The notes under the pieces were generated by a model that was given only the letters and a program-made list of their open reading frames with translations, was not told where the DNA came from and made no database searches. From Phytopseudomonas flavescens (GTDB taxonomy: Bacteria; Pseudomonadota; Gammaproteobacteria; Pseudomonadales; Pseudomonadaceae): 64,000 bases of DNA. Below, piece after piece: positions 25,048 through 35,879 of the stretch; position 1 is the first letter of the stretch, and each line of letters opens with the position of its first letter. The translations under genes were made by a program, and so were the position numbers. The stretch is from assembly GCF_900100535.1 (NCBI RefSeq), contig NZ_FNDG01000002.1:248001-312000 (forward strand), in the 5' to 3' direction.

Positions 25048-25991
25048 ACCGCGAGGTCAGCGAGGATACCCGGCGGATCGCGCGCTCTGCCGCACGCTGG
25101 CTGGCGCTGATCGAATCCGGCGAGGCCGGTGAGCGGGAGCATGCCGCGCTGCAGCGCTGGCGCGACCACAGCGTTACCCATGAGTACGCCTGGCAGCGCA
25201 TCCAAGCCCTGCGTTCGCGCTTCGACGGACTGCCACCGGAGCTGGCCATGGCCAGCCTTAACCGCCCTGACCAGGGCCGTCGACGCCTGCTCAAGGGCAT
25301 GCTCGGAGTGGCCGCGCTGGCGCCCTCGGCCTGGCTGGTGAGCCACGAACTGCCCATCGATGCCTGGCGGGCGGACCTGTCCACCGGCACCGGCGAGCGC
25401 CGCAGCCTGTCCCTGGCCGATGGCGCCGTCCTGGAACTCAATACCGCCTCGGCGGTGAATCTCGACGCTGGCCGGCGGCAATTGACCCTGGTACGCGGTG
25501 AGATCGCCTTGCGCGTTGCCGGCACCACGCCCTTCATCATCGACACCACTCAGGGCAGGGCGACGGTCAATGCCGGGCAGATCTGCGTGCGCCAGCAGGG
25601 CGATGCATGCGAATTCTCGCTGTTCAGCGGTGCGGCACAGCTATTGCCAACGCGCTACGACACACTGGCGTTGCGTCCTGGGCAGCGGGTGCGCCTGCGC
25701 GATGGCGCTGTCGAATCGACACAGGCCTTCGACACCGATGTGCCCGGCTGGCGTGACGGCGTGTTGATGGCCAACGACCAGCCGCTGGGTGATTTCCTGC
25801 GTGAGCTGGATCGTTATCGGCCCGGCATCCTGCGCTGGTCGCCAGCCCTCGAATCGCTGCGTGTCACGGGCAGCTTCCGCCTGGCCGACACCGATGCCAT
25901 CCTCGATCTGCTCGCCGCCAGCCTGCCGCTGACCGTGCAGGCCCGCACCCGCTACTGGGTGACCCTGACGCCCCGCGAACGCGCCGTCTGA
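25041..25991 (+). CDS. FecR-like anti-sigma/sigma regulator
   Basis: A 316-residue membrane protein that transmits a receptor signal to the partner sigma factor. The cytoplasmic N-terminus (DUF4880-like, about 1-60) has ARWLALIESGEAGEREHAAL and HEYAWQRI. One membrane segment lies near 86-103 (LLKGMLGVAALAPSAWLV). The periplasmic FecR domain starts at about 112 with ADLSTGTGERRSLSLADG, and the C-terminal part has FRLADTDAILDLLAASLP. GTG 25041 overlaps the sigma gene stop by 7 bp. No TonB-dependent receptor gene follows. Confidence 0.87.
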   Translation: MLNREVSEDTRRIARSAARWLALIESGEAGEREHAALQRWRDHSVTHEYAWQRIQALRSRFDGLPPELAMASLNRPDQGRRRLLKGMLGVAALAPSAWLVSHELPIDAWRADLSTGTGERRSLSLADGAVLELNTASAVNLDAGRRQLTLVRGEIALRVAGTTPFIIDTTQGRATVNAGQICVRQQGDACEFSLFSGAAQLLPTRYDTLALRPGQRVRLRDGAVESTQAFDTDVPGWRDGVLMANDQPLGDFLRELDRYRPGILRWSPALESLRVTGSFRLADTDAILDLLAASLPLTVQARTRYWVTLTPRERAV

Positions 25992-26050
25992 CGGTATGGC
26001 GGCAGTGGCTACTGCGAAAAGTCAGCTGCCCCACGGCAACTGCGTGGGAC

Positions 26051-26614
26051 TCAGTTGTTGACCAGGCTGAGGAACTCGCTGCGGGTCGCGGCGTTTTCGC
26101 GGAACTCGCCGAGCATCACCGAGGTGACCATGGAGGAGTTCTGCTTCTCCACACCGCGCATCATCATGCACATGTGCTTCGCCTCGATGACCACCGCCAC
26201 ACCAAGGGCGCCGGTGACCTGCTGGACCGCTTCGGCGATCTGCCGGCTCAGGCTTTCCTGGATCTGCAGGCGACGGGCATACATGTCGACGATGCGCGCC
26301 ACCTTGGAGAGCCCCAGCACCTTGCCGTTGGGGATATAGGCGACATGGGCCTTGCCGATGAAGGGCAGCAGGTGATGCTCGCACAGCGAATAAAGCTCGA
26401 TGTTCCTGACTACCACCATCTCGCTGGCTTCAGAGCTGAACAGCGCACCGTTGGTGACTTCTTCCAGCGTCTTCGCATAGCCATTGCACAGGTACTGCAT
26501 GGCCTTGGCAGCGCGTTTGGGCGTGTCGAGCAGGCCTTCGCGGGAAACGTCTTCGCCCAGTTGGCCGAGGATCGCGGTGTAGTGCTGTTCGAGTGTGTTG
26601 CGGCTAGAGTCCAT
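26051..26614 (-). CDS. folE: GTP cyclohydrolase I
   Basis: A 187-residue enzyme opening the GTP ring to dihydroneopterin triphosphate for folate synthesis. The zinc site CEHHLLPF is near residues 78-85, with the distal Cys in [20 protein letters not shown]. Length and motifs are normal for FolE. It stands alone between the FecR gene and gap. Pseudomonas genomes often carry more than one folE; which copy this is cannot be told. Confidence 0.94.
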   Translation of the reverse strand: MDSSRNTLEQHYTAILGQLGEDVSREGLLDTPKRAAKAMQYLCNGYAKTLEEVTNGALFSSEASEMVVVRNIELYSLCEHHLLPFIGKAHVAYIPNGKVLGLSKVARIVDMYARRLQIQESLSRQIAEAVQQVTGALGVAVVIEAKHMCMMMRGVEKQNSSMVTSVMLGEFRENAATRSEFLSLVNN

Positions 26615-26801
26615 GCGGCTTCCAGTGATGTTCGGATGACAAAGTACCTGCTGCCTGCCGACCCGGCTGGCGAGGCCGACCAGAGCGATCTGGCGTCAAT
26701 GGCCGGCATTGAGGTTCAAGGGGGCGGCAATTGTAATCCGCTCGCGGCGAATTACCGAGCCTTAATGCCGCTCGGTCTTCGCTGCGCTGGTCAGCGCCGG
26801 C

Positions 26802-27803
26802 TCAGTTGGCCGCGTGGGCAGCCAGACAGGTGTCGAGCATGCGGTTGGAGAAGCCCCACTCGTTGTCGTACCAGGCCAGTACCTTGACCAGCCGGCCGTG
26901 CACCTTGGTGTGGTTGGCGTCGAAGATCGACGACAGCGGGTTGTGGTTGAAGTCGCAGGACACCAGCGGCAGTTCGTTGTAGCCCAATACCGGCGACTGC
27001 TGGCTGGCGGCGCGCAGCAGGGCATTGATTTCCTCGGCGCTGGTGTCGCGCTGCACCTGCACCGTCAGGTCGACCAGCGAGACGTTGATCACCGGCACGC
27101 GCACTGCCATGCCGGTCAGGCGACCCGCCAGCTCCGGCAGCACCAGACCGACCGCTTCGGCCGCGCCGGTCTTGGTGGGAATCATCGATTGGGTGGCCGA
27201 GCGCGCGCGGAACGGGTCGCTGTGATAGACGTCGGATAGGTTCTGGTCGTTGGTGTAGGCGTGGATGGTGGTCATCAGCCCGCTCTCGATGCCCAGTTCG
27301 CGCTGCAGCACCTGGGCGACCGGCGCCAGGCAGTTGGTGGTGCAGGAGGCGTTGGAGATGACCTGGTGGCTGGCGCGCAGATTGTCGTGGTTGACGCCGT
27401 AGACCACCGTGGCATCGGCACCTTTGGCGGGAGCGGAGATGATCACCTTGCGAGCGCCTGCAGTCAGGTGTGCGGCAGCCTTGTCGCGGTCGGTGAACAG
27501 GCCGGTACACTCGAAGACCACGTCGACGTCGAGATCTTTCCAGGGCAGGTCCGCCGGGTTGCGGATGGCGCTGACAGCGATCCGGTCGCCATTGATGATC
27601 AGGTGCTGCCCCTCGACTTCGACGGACACATCGAAAATGCCGTGTACGCTGTCGTATTTGAGCAGGTGTGCATTGATCGCACTGTCACCCAGGTCGTTGA
27701 TGGCGACGACCTGCAGCCGTTGCCGGTAGCTCTGGGTATAAAGTGCACGAAGCACGTTGCGGCCGATACGACCGAAACCATTGATGGCGATTCGCAGAGT
27801 CAT
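26802..27803 (-). CDS. gap: Glyceraldehyde-3-phosphate dehydrogenase
   Basis: A 333-residue glycolytic enzyme. The NAD-binding start is [16 protein letters not shown], the catalytic Cys154 lies in [12 protein letters not shown], and [12 protein letters not shown] closes the C-terminal domain. It is divergent from edd across 134 bp that contain a perfect HexR box, so it is probably induced by 2-keto-3-deoxy-6-phosphogluconate together with the Entner-Doudoroff genes. A second, non-phosphorylating enzyme for the same aldehyde is encoded at 44147. Confidence 0.95.
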   Translation of the reverse strand: MTLRIAINGFGRIGRNVLRALYTQSYRQRLQVVAINDLGDSAINAHLLKYDSVHGIFDVSVEVEGQHLIINGDRIAVSAIRNPADLPWKDLDVDVVFECTGLFTDRDKAAAHLTAGARKVIISAPAKGADATVVYGVNHDNLRASHQVISNASCTTNCLAPVAQVLQRELGIESGLMTTIHAYTNDQNLSDVYHSDPFRARSATQSMIPTKTGAAEAVGLVLPELAGRLTGMAVRVPVINVSLVDLTVQVQRDTSAEEINALLRAASQQSPVLGYNELPLVSCDFNHNPLSSIFDANHTKVHGRLVKVLAWYDNEWGFSNRMLDTCLAAHAAN

Positions 27804-27825
27804 GGCAGGTTGCTCCCTCGGTTTG

Positions 27826-27840
27826 TTGTTTTAAAAACAA
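27826..27840. promoter_or_regulatory. HexR operator between gap and edd
   Basis: TTGT-N7-ACAA (TTGTTTTAAAAACAA), an exact match to the HexR site pattern known from Pseudomonas putida. It lies 23 bp from the gap start codon. A second perfect dyad lies at 27883-27900. Confidence 0.75.
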
Positions 27841-27882
27841 TATTGTTCTGAGTAAAGTAGTAAACCAGCATCTTTGCTGTCA

Positions 27883-27900
27883 GTATTTTGATAAAAATAC
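27883..27900. promoter_or_regulatory. AT-rich dyad in the edd leader
   Basis: GTATTTT-N4-AAAATAC, a perfect 7-bp inverted repeat 38 bp before the edd ATG. It could be an operator or part of the edd promoter; no regulator can be assigned from the sequence. Confidence 0.35.
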
Positions 27901-27937
27901 AATTCTAAAAGCTACCTGTTAGCCTGGAGCCGATACC

Positions 27938-29763
<1,826 letters not shown>

Positions 29764-29767
<4 letters not shown>

Positions 29768-30729
29768 GTCTGGCGCTGGTTGGCGACATTGGCGGCACCA
29801 ACGCGCGCTTCGCCCTGTGGCGTGACGAACGCCTGGAGTCGGTGCGTGTATCGGCCACTGCCGATCACGCCACCGTCGAGCAGGCTATCCAGGCCTACCT
29901 GGCGGCCGAGGGCCTGGCGCTCGGTGAGGTGGAGACCATCTGCCTGGCCTGTGCCGGCCCGGTCGAAGTGGATCCCTTTCGCTTCACCAACAACCCATGG
30001 CGCATCGACCGTGCGACGTTTCGTGCCGAACTGCAGGTGCGCGAGCTGCTGCTGATCAACGATTTCTCCGCCATGGCGCTGGGCATGACTCGCCTGCGGG
30101 CCGATGAATACATCAGCGTCTGCCCTGGCGTGGCGCAGCCGCAGCGCCCGGCCGTGGTGATCGGCGCCGGCACCGGCCTTGGCGTCGGCACGCTGCTGGC
30201 GCTGCCGGATGGCAGCTGGCACGCGCTGCCGGGCGAGGGCGGGCATGTCGACCTGCCGGTGGGCAGCGCCCGCGAGGCATTGATCTGGCAGGCCTTGCAT
30301 CGCCAGCTCGGGCATGTCAGCGCCGAGGCCGGTGCGCTCAGTGGCAACGGCTTGCTGGCGCTGTACCGTGCGACCTGCGCGGTGGACGGCCAGCCCGCCG
30401 CGCTGCAGAGCGCGGCCCAGGTGACTCGCGCCGCGCTGCAGGGCGAGCCCCTGGCGGTCAACGTGCTGGAGCAGTTCTGCTGCCTGCTCGGCCGGGTCGC
30501 CGGCAACAACGTGCTGACCCTCGGGGCGCGTGGCGGTGTGTTCATCGCCGGCGGCATGGTGCCGCGTTTCGCCGACTTCTTCATGGCCAGTGGCTTCTCC
30601 AGCAGCCTGCGCGACAAGGGCTGCATGAGCGATTATTTCGATGACCTGCCGGTCTGGCTGGTGACTGCCGAATACCCTGGCCTGGTGGGCGCGGGGGTGG
30701 CCGCACAACAACACCTCCTACGGAGTTAG
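29764..30729 (+). CDS. glk: Glucokinase
   Basis: A 321-residue bacterial ATP glucokinase. The phosphate loop [15 protein letters not shown] is at residues 5-19, the sugar site FTNNPW at about 75-80 with [10 protein letters not shown], then [11 protein letters not shown] and [16 protein letters not shown] 29764 overlaps the edd stop; an in-frame opening further upstream is inside edd. It phosphorylates glucose brought in by the gts transporter. Confidence 0.95.
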
Positions 30730-30760
30730 CAGGCAAATAGCGTGTCCAAGCATCGCTGAT

Positions 30761-30771
30761 AACAACAACAA
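30761..30771 (+). promoter_or_regulatory. Crc/Hfq-type CA motif before gltR
   Basis: Overlapping copies of AACAACAA run into the AAGGA ribosome site of gltR. AAnAAnAA motifs at this place are the Hfq/Crc recognition sites by which pseudomonads block translation of secondary carbon-source genes. Confidence 0.55.
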
Positions 30772-30782
30772 GGATTATCGAT

Positions 30783-31514
30783 GTGAGAGCTGGAAAATCC
30801 ATCCTGCTGGTCGACGATGACCAGGATATTCGTGAACTGCTGCAAACCTACCTGGGCCGTGCCGGCCTGCAGGTGAACGCCGTGGCGGATGGCGCCGGGT
30901 TTCGCCAGGCGCTGTGCGAAGGCGGCGCGGACCTGGTGATTCTCGACGTCATGCTGCCCGATGAAGATGGCTTCAGCCTGTGCCGCTGGACGCGCGGGCA
31001 CCAGCGTTTCGCCCAGGTGCCGATCATCATGCTGACCGCCAGTTCCGACGAGACCGACCGGGTGATCGGCCTTGAGTTGGGGGCCGACGACTACCTCGGC
31101 AAGCCGTTCAGCCCCCGCGAACTGCTGGCGCGTATCAAGGCGCTGCTGCGCCGCGTGCACTTTTCCCAGGAGCGCGGCGCGGATGTACTGGCGTTCGATC
31201 AATGGCGCCTGGATATGGTCAGCCACCGGTTGTTCCACCGCGACGGTGAAGAGGTGCTGCTGTCCGGCGCCGACTTCGCGCTGCTCAAACTGTTTCTCGA
31301 TCACCCGCAACAGATCCTCGATCGCGACACCATCGGCAACGCTACCCGCGGGCGCGAGGTGATGCCGCTGGAGCGCATCGTCGACATGGCCGTGAGCCGC
31401 CTGCGTCAACGCTTGCGCGACACCGACAAGCCGCCGCGGCTGATCCGTACCGTGCGCGGCAGTGGCTACCAACTGGCCGCCACCGTCAGTGCCCAGGCCG
31501 GCAATGCGCGTTGA
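30783..31514 (+). CDS. gltR: Response regulator GltR, glucose transport
   Basis: A 243-residue OmpR-type regulator. The receiver domain (about 6-120) has the acidic pair in LLVDDDQD, the phospho-acceptor Asp in LVILDVMLPDEDG and the Lys in YLGKPFS. The winged-helix DNA-binding domain starts at about 140 and ends with TVRGSGYQLA. The start is GTG 30783 behind AAGGA. It overlaps gltS by 11 bp. In Pseudomonas this pair controls glucose-uptake genes. Confidence 0.9.
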   Translation: MRAGKSILLVDDDQDIRELLQTYLGRAGLQVNAVADGAGFRQALCEGGADLVILDVMLPDEDGFSLCRWTRGHQRFAQVPIIMLTASSDETDRVIGLELGADDYLGKPFSPRELLARIKALLRRVHFSQERGADVLAFDQWRLDMVSHRLFHRDGEEVLLSGADFALLKLFLDHPQQILDRDTIGNATRGREVMPLERIVDMAVSRLRQRLRDTDKPPRLIRTVRGSGYQLAATVSAQAGNAR

Positions 31515-32961
31515 CTGGCGTCGGCTGTTGCCGATTCCCCGGTCGTTGCTGGGGCGCATGGTGTTGCTGACCCTGCTATCGGTTTTGGTCGCCCAGGCAC
31601 TGTCCAGCGCCATCTGGCTGTCCCAGCTGCGCGCCACGCAGCTCGAAGGGCTGGTGACCACGGCGCGCAGTCTGGCCCATTCGATGTCGGCCAGTGTGCG
31701 TTACTTCCGCTCGCTGCCGGTGGCCTACAGGCCGATGGTCCTCGACCAATTGCGCAGCATGGGCGGCACGCGCTTCGTGGTCAGCCTCAATGACCGGCCA
31801 CTGTCGATGCATCTGTTGCCGGTCACGCCGCGCAAGCAGGCGGTGATCCAGGCGGTGAGCGAGGTGCTGCGCGCGTCGCTGGGCAACGCTGCGGACATTT
31901 CCGTGACCTTCGTCAGCCCGGATGACTTGCGGATCTTCAATGGCGGCCTGAAGCTCGACGAGTTGCCGCGCTCCTGGGCGCATTACGCGCTGACCCTGGA
32001 GCCGGTCAATCCGCCGGTGCTGGTCACGCAGATCCAGCTGGCGCCTGGCGAGTGGCTGTATATCGCCTCGCTGCTGCCGGAACCCTATACCAGCCTCGAG
32101 GAGCCGGTGCTGCCGACCCAGCAGCTGTGGTTCATTCTGCTCAGTAGCGGCTTCCTGCTCTTGTTCATCGGCATCCTGGTGCATTGGCAGAGCCGGCCAC
32201 TGAAGCGACTGGCGCGGGCCGCTCGGCACATGTCCCTGGGCGCCGACGTCGAACCGGTGCTCGAGGGCGGTGGCCGTGAAGTGGTCGAGGTGGGCCGGGC
32301 GTTCAATGCCATGCGCGAGCGCATCAGCCGTTACCTGACCGAGCGTGCCCAGCTGTTCAGCGCCATTTCCCACGACCTGCGCACGCCGATCACGCGCCTG
32401 CGTCTGCGCGTCGAGCTGCTCGACGACGAGGCGCTGCAGACCAAGTTCGGCCGGGACCTGGACGAGCTGGAACTGCTGGTCAAGGGCGCCTTGCAGTGCG
32501 TCAAGGACACCGACATCCACGAAAACATCGAGCCCGTCGACCTCAACCTGCTGCTGCACTGCCTGGTCGAGCCCTACCTGGCGCCGGCTGGCAACGGACG
32601 GGTCACCCTGTATGGCCAGGCACGCGCCGCCTACCTGGGCAAGCCCTTGGCGTTGCGGCGCTGCATCGGCAACCTGATCGACAATGCCCTCAAGTACGGC
32701 CACACGGCGCACCTGCACGTCGAAGACGACGAGGCTGCCTATGTGCTGCATGTCGACGACGAAGGGCCAGGTGTCCCAGAGCAGCGCCTGGAGCAGGTCT
32801 TCGAGCCGCACTTCCGTTTGTCCGGGCAGCAGCAGGGCTACGGCCTGGGGCTGGGCATCGCGCGCAATATCGCCCACAGCCATGGCGGCGAGGTGAGCCT
32901 GCAGAATCTGCGTGAGGGCGGGCTGCGGGTGACGCTGCAACTGCCGCGGTCGCCGGAGTGA
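31504..32961 (+). CDS. gltS: Sensor histidine kinase GltS (GtrS)
   Basis: A 485-residue inner-membrane kinase partnered with GltR. TM1 is near residues 18-38, a periplasmic sensor region runs to about 205, and TM2 (LWFILLSSGFLLLFIGILVHW) is near 206-226. A HAMP segment follows, then the phospho-His in FSAISHDLRTPITRLRLR near 290-300, and an ATPase domain with NLIDNALKYG, DDEGPGVP and GLGLGIARNIAHSHGG. In P. aeruginosa the homologue senses 2-ketogluconate and 6-phosphogluconate. ATG 31504 lies within the gltR 3' end. Confidence 0.92.
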   Translation: MRVDWRRLLPIPRSLLGRMVLLTLLSVLVAQALSSAIWLSQLRATQLEGLVTTARSLAHSMSASVRYFRSLPVAYRPMVLDQLRSMGGTRFVVSLNDRPLSMHLLPVTPRKQAVIQAVSEVLRASLGNAADISVTFVSPDDLRIFNGGLKLDELPRSWAHYALTLEPVNPPVLVTQIQLAPGEWLYIASLLPEPYTSLEEPVLPTQQLWFILLSSGFLLLFIGILVHWQSRPLKRLARAARHMSLGADVEPVLEGGGREVVEVGRAFNAMRERISRYLTERAQLFSAISHDLRTPITRLRLRVELLDDEALQTKFGRDLDELELLVKGALQCVKDTDIHENIEPVDLNLLLHCLVEPYLAPAGNGRVTLYGQARAAYLGKPLALRRCIGNLIDNALKYGHTAHLHVEDDEAAYVLHVDDEGPGVPEQRLEQVFEPHFRLSGQQQGYGLGLGIARNIAHSHGGEVSLQNLREGGLRVTLQLPRSPE

Positions 32962-32973
32962 ATGTCACCAGAT

Positions 32974-33029
32974 GGTGACGAAGCGACCGGCCTTCGTTAC
33001 TTGGGTGACGGGCAGCCGCCGTTAGACTC
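32974..33029 (+). promoter_or_regulatory. Promoter-like module, copy 1 (before the AGE isomerase)
   Basis: GGTGAC-N11-CCTTCGTTAC-YTGG, ending 48 bp after the first base in TTAGACTC, a plausible -10. A second copy with identical spacing is at 34358-34413 before gtsA (34 of 56 bases the same). This copy also has the dyad GTGACGAAG/CTTCGTTAC. GltR is an obvious candidate binder, by context only. Confidence 0.5.
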
Positions 33030-33052
33030 TTGCCATGAGCGCCGAGGGGATT

Positions 33053-33078
33053 GGTGGGTGGATGAAGCGTCACCCACC
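33053..33078. repeat. Hairpin repeat in the AGE isomerase leader
   Basis: GGTGGGTG and CACCCACC separated by 10 bases, followed by CTACG: a short relative of the palindromic repeat at 2948-3027. It lies about 40 bp before the start codon and could fold in the mRNA leader. Confidence 0.5.
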
Positions 33079-33111
33079 CTACGGTTCAAGCATTTATCGT
33101 TTGCACGGAAT

Positions 33112-33119
33112 AACAACAA
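33112..33119 (+). promoter_or_regulatory. Crc/Hfq-type CA motif at the AGE isomerase start
   Basis: AACAACAA, whose last A is the first base of the ATG. There is no purine-rich ribosome site in its place, so Hfq binding would cover the initiation region. Confidence 0.5.
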
Positions 33120-34351
33120 TGAAAACACCTGCACTGCCCTCCGACAGCTGGCTGGCGCAACCCCCTCATCGCGCCTGGCTGAACGCCGAAGGCATGCGGC
33201 TGCTGCCGTTCGCCAGCGCCTCGCGCGTGGCGCAGGGCTTTGCCGCGCTGGACGGCCAGGGGCGACTGCCTGCGGATGCCAGCGCCGAGCTGATGCACAC
33301 CAGCCGCATGACTCACTGTTTCGCCCTGGCCCATATCCAGGGTATTCCCGGCTATGCCCATCTGCTCGATCACGGCATCGCCGCGCTGCAGGGCGACTTG
33401 CGTGACGAACGGGCTGGCGGCTGGTTCGCCGACGCCAGTCGCAAGGGCGACAAGTCAGCCTACCTGCATGCTTTCGTGGCCCTGGCCGCCAGCTCTGCGC
33501 AGGCTGCCGGCAGGCCCGGAGCCGAGGCGCTGCTGGCCGAGGCGATCGGCATTATCGAGCGGCATTTCTGGTGCGAAGAGGAGGGCGCGCTGCGCGAGAG
33601 CTTCAGCAGCGACTGGTTGCAGGAAGAGGCCTACCGCGGTGCCAACAGCAACATGCACGCCACCGAGGCGTTTCTCGCCCTGGCGGATGTCACCGGTGAT
33701 GCCCTCTGGCTACAGCGCGCGCTGCGTATCGTCGAGCGCCTGATCCACCATCACGCGGCCTCCCGGGGCTATGTGGTGGTCGAGCATTTCGACCCGCAGT
33801 GGCAGGCCTTGCCCGAATACAACGCCGATAACCGTGCCGACCCGTTCCGGCCCTATGGCAGTACGCCGGGGCACAGTTTCGAGTGGGCGCGTCTACTGTT
33901 GCACCTCGAAGCCGCGTTGGCCCGAGCCGGCCTAGACGCGCCCGACTGGCTGCTGGAGGATGCCCGTGGGCTGTTCGCCAGCGCCTGTCGCGATGCCTGG
34001 CATGCCGATGGCGCACCAGGGTTGGTCTACAACCTCGACTGGCTGGGGCGCCCGGTGGTACGCGCGCGGCTGCACTGGGTGCAGGCCGAGGCCTGTGCCG
34101 CCGCCGCGGCCTTGCTGCGACGCACGGGGGAGGCCATCTACGAGCAGTGGTATCGACGGTTCTGGGAGTTTGCCTGCAGCCATTTCATCGACCTGCAAAA
34201 TGGCAGTTGGCACCACGAACTCGACAGCGACAACCATCCGGCCTCCAGCATCTGGCCTGGTAAGCCCGATCTCTATCACGCCTACCAGGCCGTTCTGCTG
34301 CCGCGTCTGCCGCTGGCGCCGAGCCTGGCCTCGGCATTGGCAGCCATGTAA
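33119..34351 (+). CDS. AGE-family sugar isomerase (probable D-mannose isomerase)
   Basis: A 410-residue alpha/alpha-barrel enzyme of the N-acylglucosamine 2-epimerase family. Residues match the mannose isomerase/YihS branch: SRMTHCFALAHIQG near 60, HATEAFLALADVTGD, GSTPGHSFEWARLLLH and a C-terminal HHELDSDN plus PDLYHAYQAVLLP. Such enzymes interconvert mannose and fructose (or glucose). ATG 33119 is used because similarity starts there; the frame is open from 33035. It has its own promoter-like module and lies between the two-component system and gtsA, so it probably widens sugar use. Exact substrate unknown. Confidence 0.82.
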   Translation: MKTPALPSDSWLAQPPHRAWLNAEGMRLLPFASASRVAQGFAALDGQGRLPADASAELMHTSRMTHCFALAHIQGIPGYAHLLDHGIAALQGDLRDERAGGWFADASRKGDKSAYLHAFVALAASSAQAAGRPGAEALLAEAIGIIERHFWCEEEGALRESFSSDWLQEEAYRGANSNMHATEAFLALADVTGDALWLQRALRIVERLIHHHAASRGYVVVEHFDPQWQALPEYNADNRADPFRPYGSTPGHSFEWARLLLHLEAALARAGLDAPDWLLEDARGLFASACRDAWHADGAPGLVYNLDWLGRPVVRARLHWVQAEACAAAAALLRRTGEAIYEQWYRRFWEFACSHFIDLQNGSWHHELDSDNHPASSIWPGKPDLYHAYQAVLLPRLPLAPSLASALAAM

Positions 34352-34357
34352 CGAGGT

Positions 34358-34413
34358 GGTGACATTCGCGCATCCCTTCGTTACCTGGCTGCCGGCAAAG
34401 CCTGATTACACTC
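34358..34413 (+). promoter_or_regulatory. Promoter-like module, copy 2 (before gtsA)
   Basis: Same layout as 32974-33029: GGTGAC, 11 bases, CCTTCGTTAC, then TTACACTC at offset 48. It starts 6 bp after the AGE isomerase stop and ends 51 bp before the gtsA ATG, as expected of a promoter for the transporter operon. Confidence 0.5.
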
Positions 34414-34443
34414 CATGCAACGCAAGCGCCACGACTTGCTGCT

Positions 34444-34451
34444 AACAACAA
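34444..34451 (+). promoter_or_regulatory. Crc/Hfq-type CA motif before gtsA
   Basis: AACAACAA immediately followed by GAAAGG, the ribosome site, 13 bp before the ATG. Confidence 0.55.
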
Positions 34452-34464
34452 GAAAGGTACTTCG

Positions 34465-35733
34465 ATGAACGCGATCACCCGTCTCGCCACTGCCGTTTCT
34501 CTCGCCTCGCTATTCCCGCTCGCTGCTCTGGCAGCCGACTCCAAAGGTACGGTCGAAGTCGTGCACTGGTGGACGTCCGGCGGCGAGGCTGCGGCCGTGA
34601 AGGTGCTGCGCGAGCTGGTCGAAAAAGACGGCTACACCTGGAAGGACAGTGCCGTGGCCGGTGGCGCGGGTTCTGCCGCGATGACCGTACTGAAGACCCG
34701 TGTGGTTTCCGGCAACCCGCCTGGCGCTGCGCAGATCAAGGGGCCGGATCTGCAGGAGTGGGGCGCGCTGGATCTGCTCGCACCGCTGGATGACGTCGCC
34801 ACGGCCAACAACTGGGATGGCCTGCTGTCGAAGACCGTTGCCACCACCATGAAATACGACGGCCACTACGTCGCCGTGCCGGTGAACATCCACCGCGTCA
34901 ACTGGCTGTGGATCAACCCGCAGGTCTTCAAGAAAGCCGGCATCGACAAGGCGCCGACCACCCTCGACGAGCTGTATGCCGCTGGCGACAAGCTCAAGGC
35001 CGCCGGCTTCGTACCCCTGGCCCATGGCGGTCAACCGTGGCAGGACAGCACCGTGTTCGAAGGCCTGGTGCTTGGCATCATGGGTGCCGAGGGCTACCAC
35101 AAGGCATTCGTCGAGAATGACGAGGCGACCCTCACCAGCGAGCAGATGACCGAAGTGTTCACCGCGCTGAAAAAGCTCTCTACCTACATGGATGACAACC
35201 GCGCCGGCCGTGACTGGAACCTGGCGACGGCCGAGCTCATCGATGGCAAGGCCGGGATGCAGATCATGGGTGACTGGGCCAAGAGCGAGTGGACGGCCGC
35301 CGGCAAGGTCGCCGGCAAGGACTACCAGTGCGTGCCGATGCCAGGCACTGCCGGCAGCTACACCTACAACATCGACTCCCTGGCCATGTTCAAGCTCAAG
35401 AACGAGGGCGACATCGCCGCCCAGCACGCCCTGGCGCGCATCGCCCTGGAGCCCGAGTTCCAGTACGTGTTCAACGAGAACAAGGGGTCGATTCCGGTGC
35501 GTTCCGACCTCGACATGAGCAAGTTCGACAGCTGTGCCCAGGCCTCCATGAAGGATTTCCAGGCGGCCGACAAGAGCGGCAAGCTGGAGCCGAGCATGGC
35601 CCACAGCATGGCCACCAACCTGGCGGTGCAGGGCGCCATCTTCGACGTGGTCACCAATTTCATGAGCGACAAGAACGCCGACCCGAGCAAGGCCGGCGCG
35701 CAGATCAACGCGGCGATCAAATCCGCCCAGTAG
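34465..35733 (+). CDS. gtsA: Glucose/mannose ABC transporter substrate-binding protein GtsA
   Basis: A 422-residue periplasmic binding protein of the SBP_bac_1 family. The signal peptide ends in ALAA near residue 23. Typical segments are [53 protein letters not shown] and a late MGDWAKSEW. In Pseudomonas the cluster position between gltS and gtsB identifies it as the glucose-binding protein. A hairpin after the stop probably lets it be expressed above the membrane subunits. Confidence 0.93.
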   Translation: MNAITRLATAVSLASLFPLAALAADSKGTVEVVHWWTSGGEAAAVKVLRELVEKDGYTWKDSAVAGGAGSAAMTVLKTRVVSGNPPGAAQIKGPDLQEWGALDLLAPLDDVATANNWDGLLSKTVATTMKYDGHYVAVPVNIHRVNWLWINPQVFKKAGIDKAPTTLDELYAAGDKLKAAGFVPLAHGGQPWQDSTVFEGLVLGIMGAEGYHKAFVENDEATLTSEQMTEVFTALKKLSTYMDDNRAGRDWNLATAELIDGKAGMQIMGDWAKSEWTAAGKVAGKDYQCVPMPGTAGSYTYNIDSLAMFKLKNEGDIAAQHALARIALEPEFQYVFNENKGSIPVRSDLDMSKFDSCAQASMKDFQAADKSGKLEPSMAHSMATNLAVQGAIFDVVTNFMSDKNADPSKAGAQINAAIKSAQ

Positions 35734-35741
35734 GTTGATCC

Positions 35742-35759
35742 GGGCCGGTTAGCCGGCCC
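35742..35759 (+). terminator. Hairpin between gtsA and gtsB
   Basis: GGGCCGG / CCGGCCC with a TTAG loop, 8 bp after the gtsA stop. There is no T-run, so partial termination or 3'-end protection of gtsA mRNA is more likely than full termination. Confidence 0.55.
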
Positions 35760-35879
35760 ATTTCCTTAGCTCGCTAGATCGTGAACAGGTTCTTATCAGC
35801 AAAGCCTCCTTCGACCTGGCCTCGGTCCAGTCGCTGGCGGCGTTCGACCCGAATTTCATCTCCACACTGGTAACGCCCG

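Noticed and set aside
33035..33118. Upstream extension of the AGE isomerase frame to an ATG at 33035
   Set aside because: The extension translates the hairpin repeat and has no family similarity. The start at 33119 fits the family.
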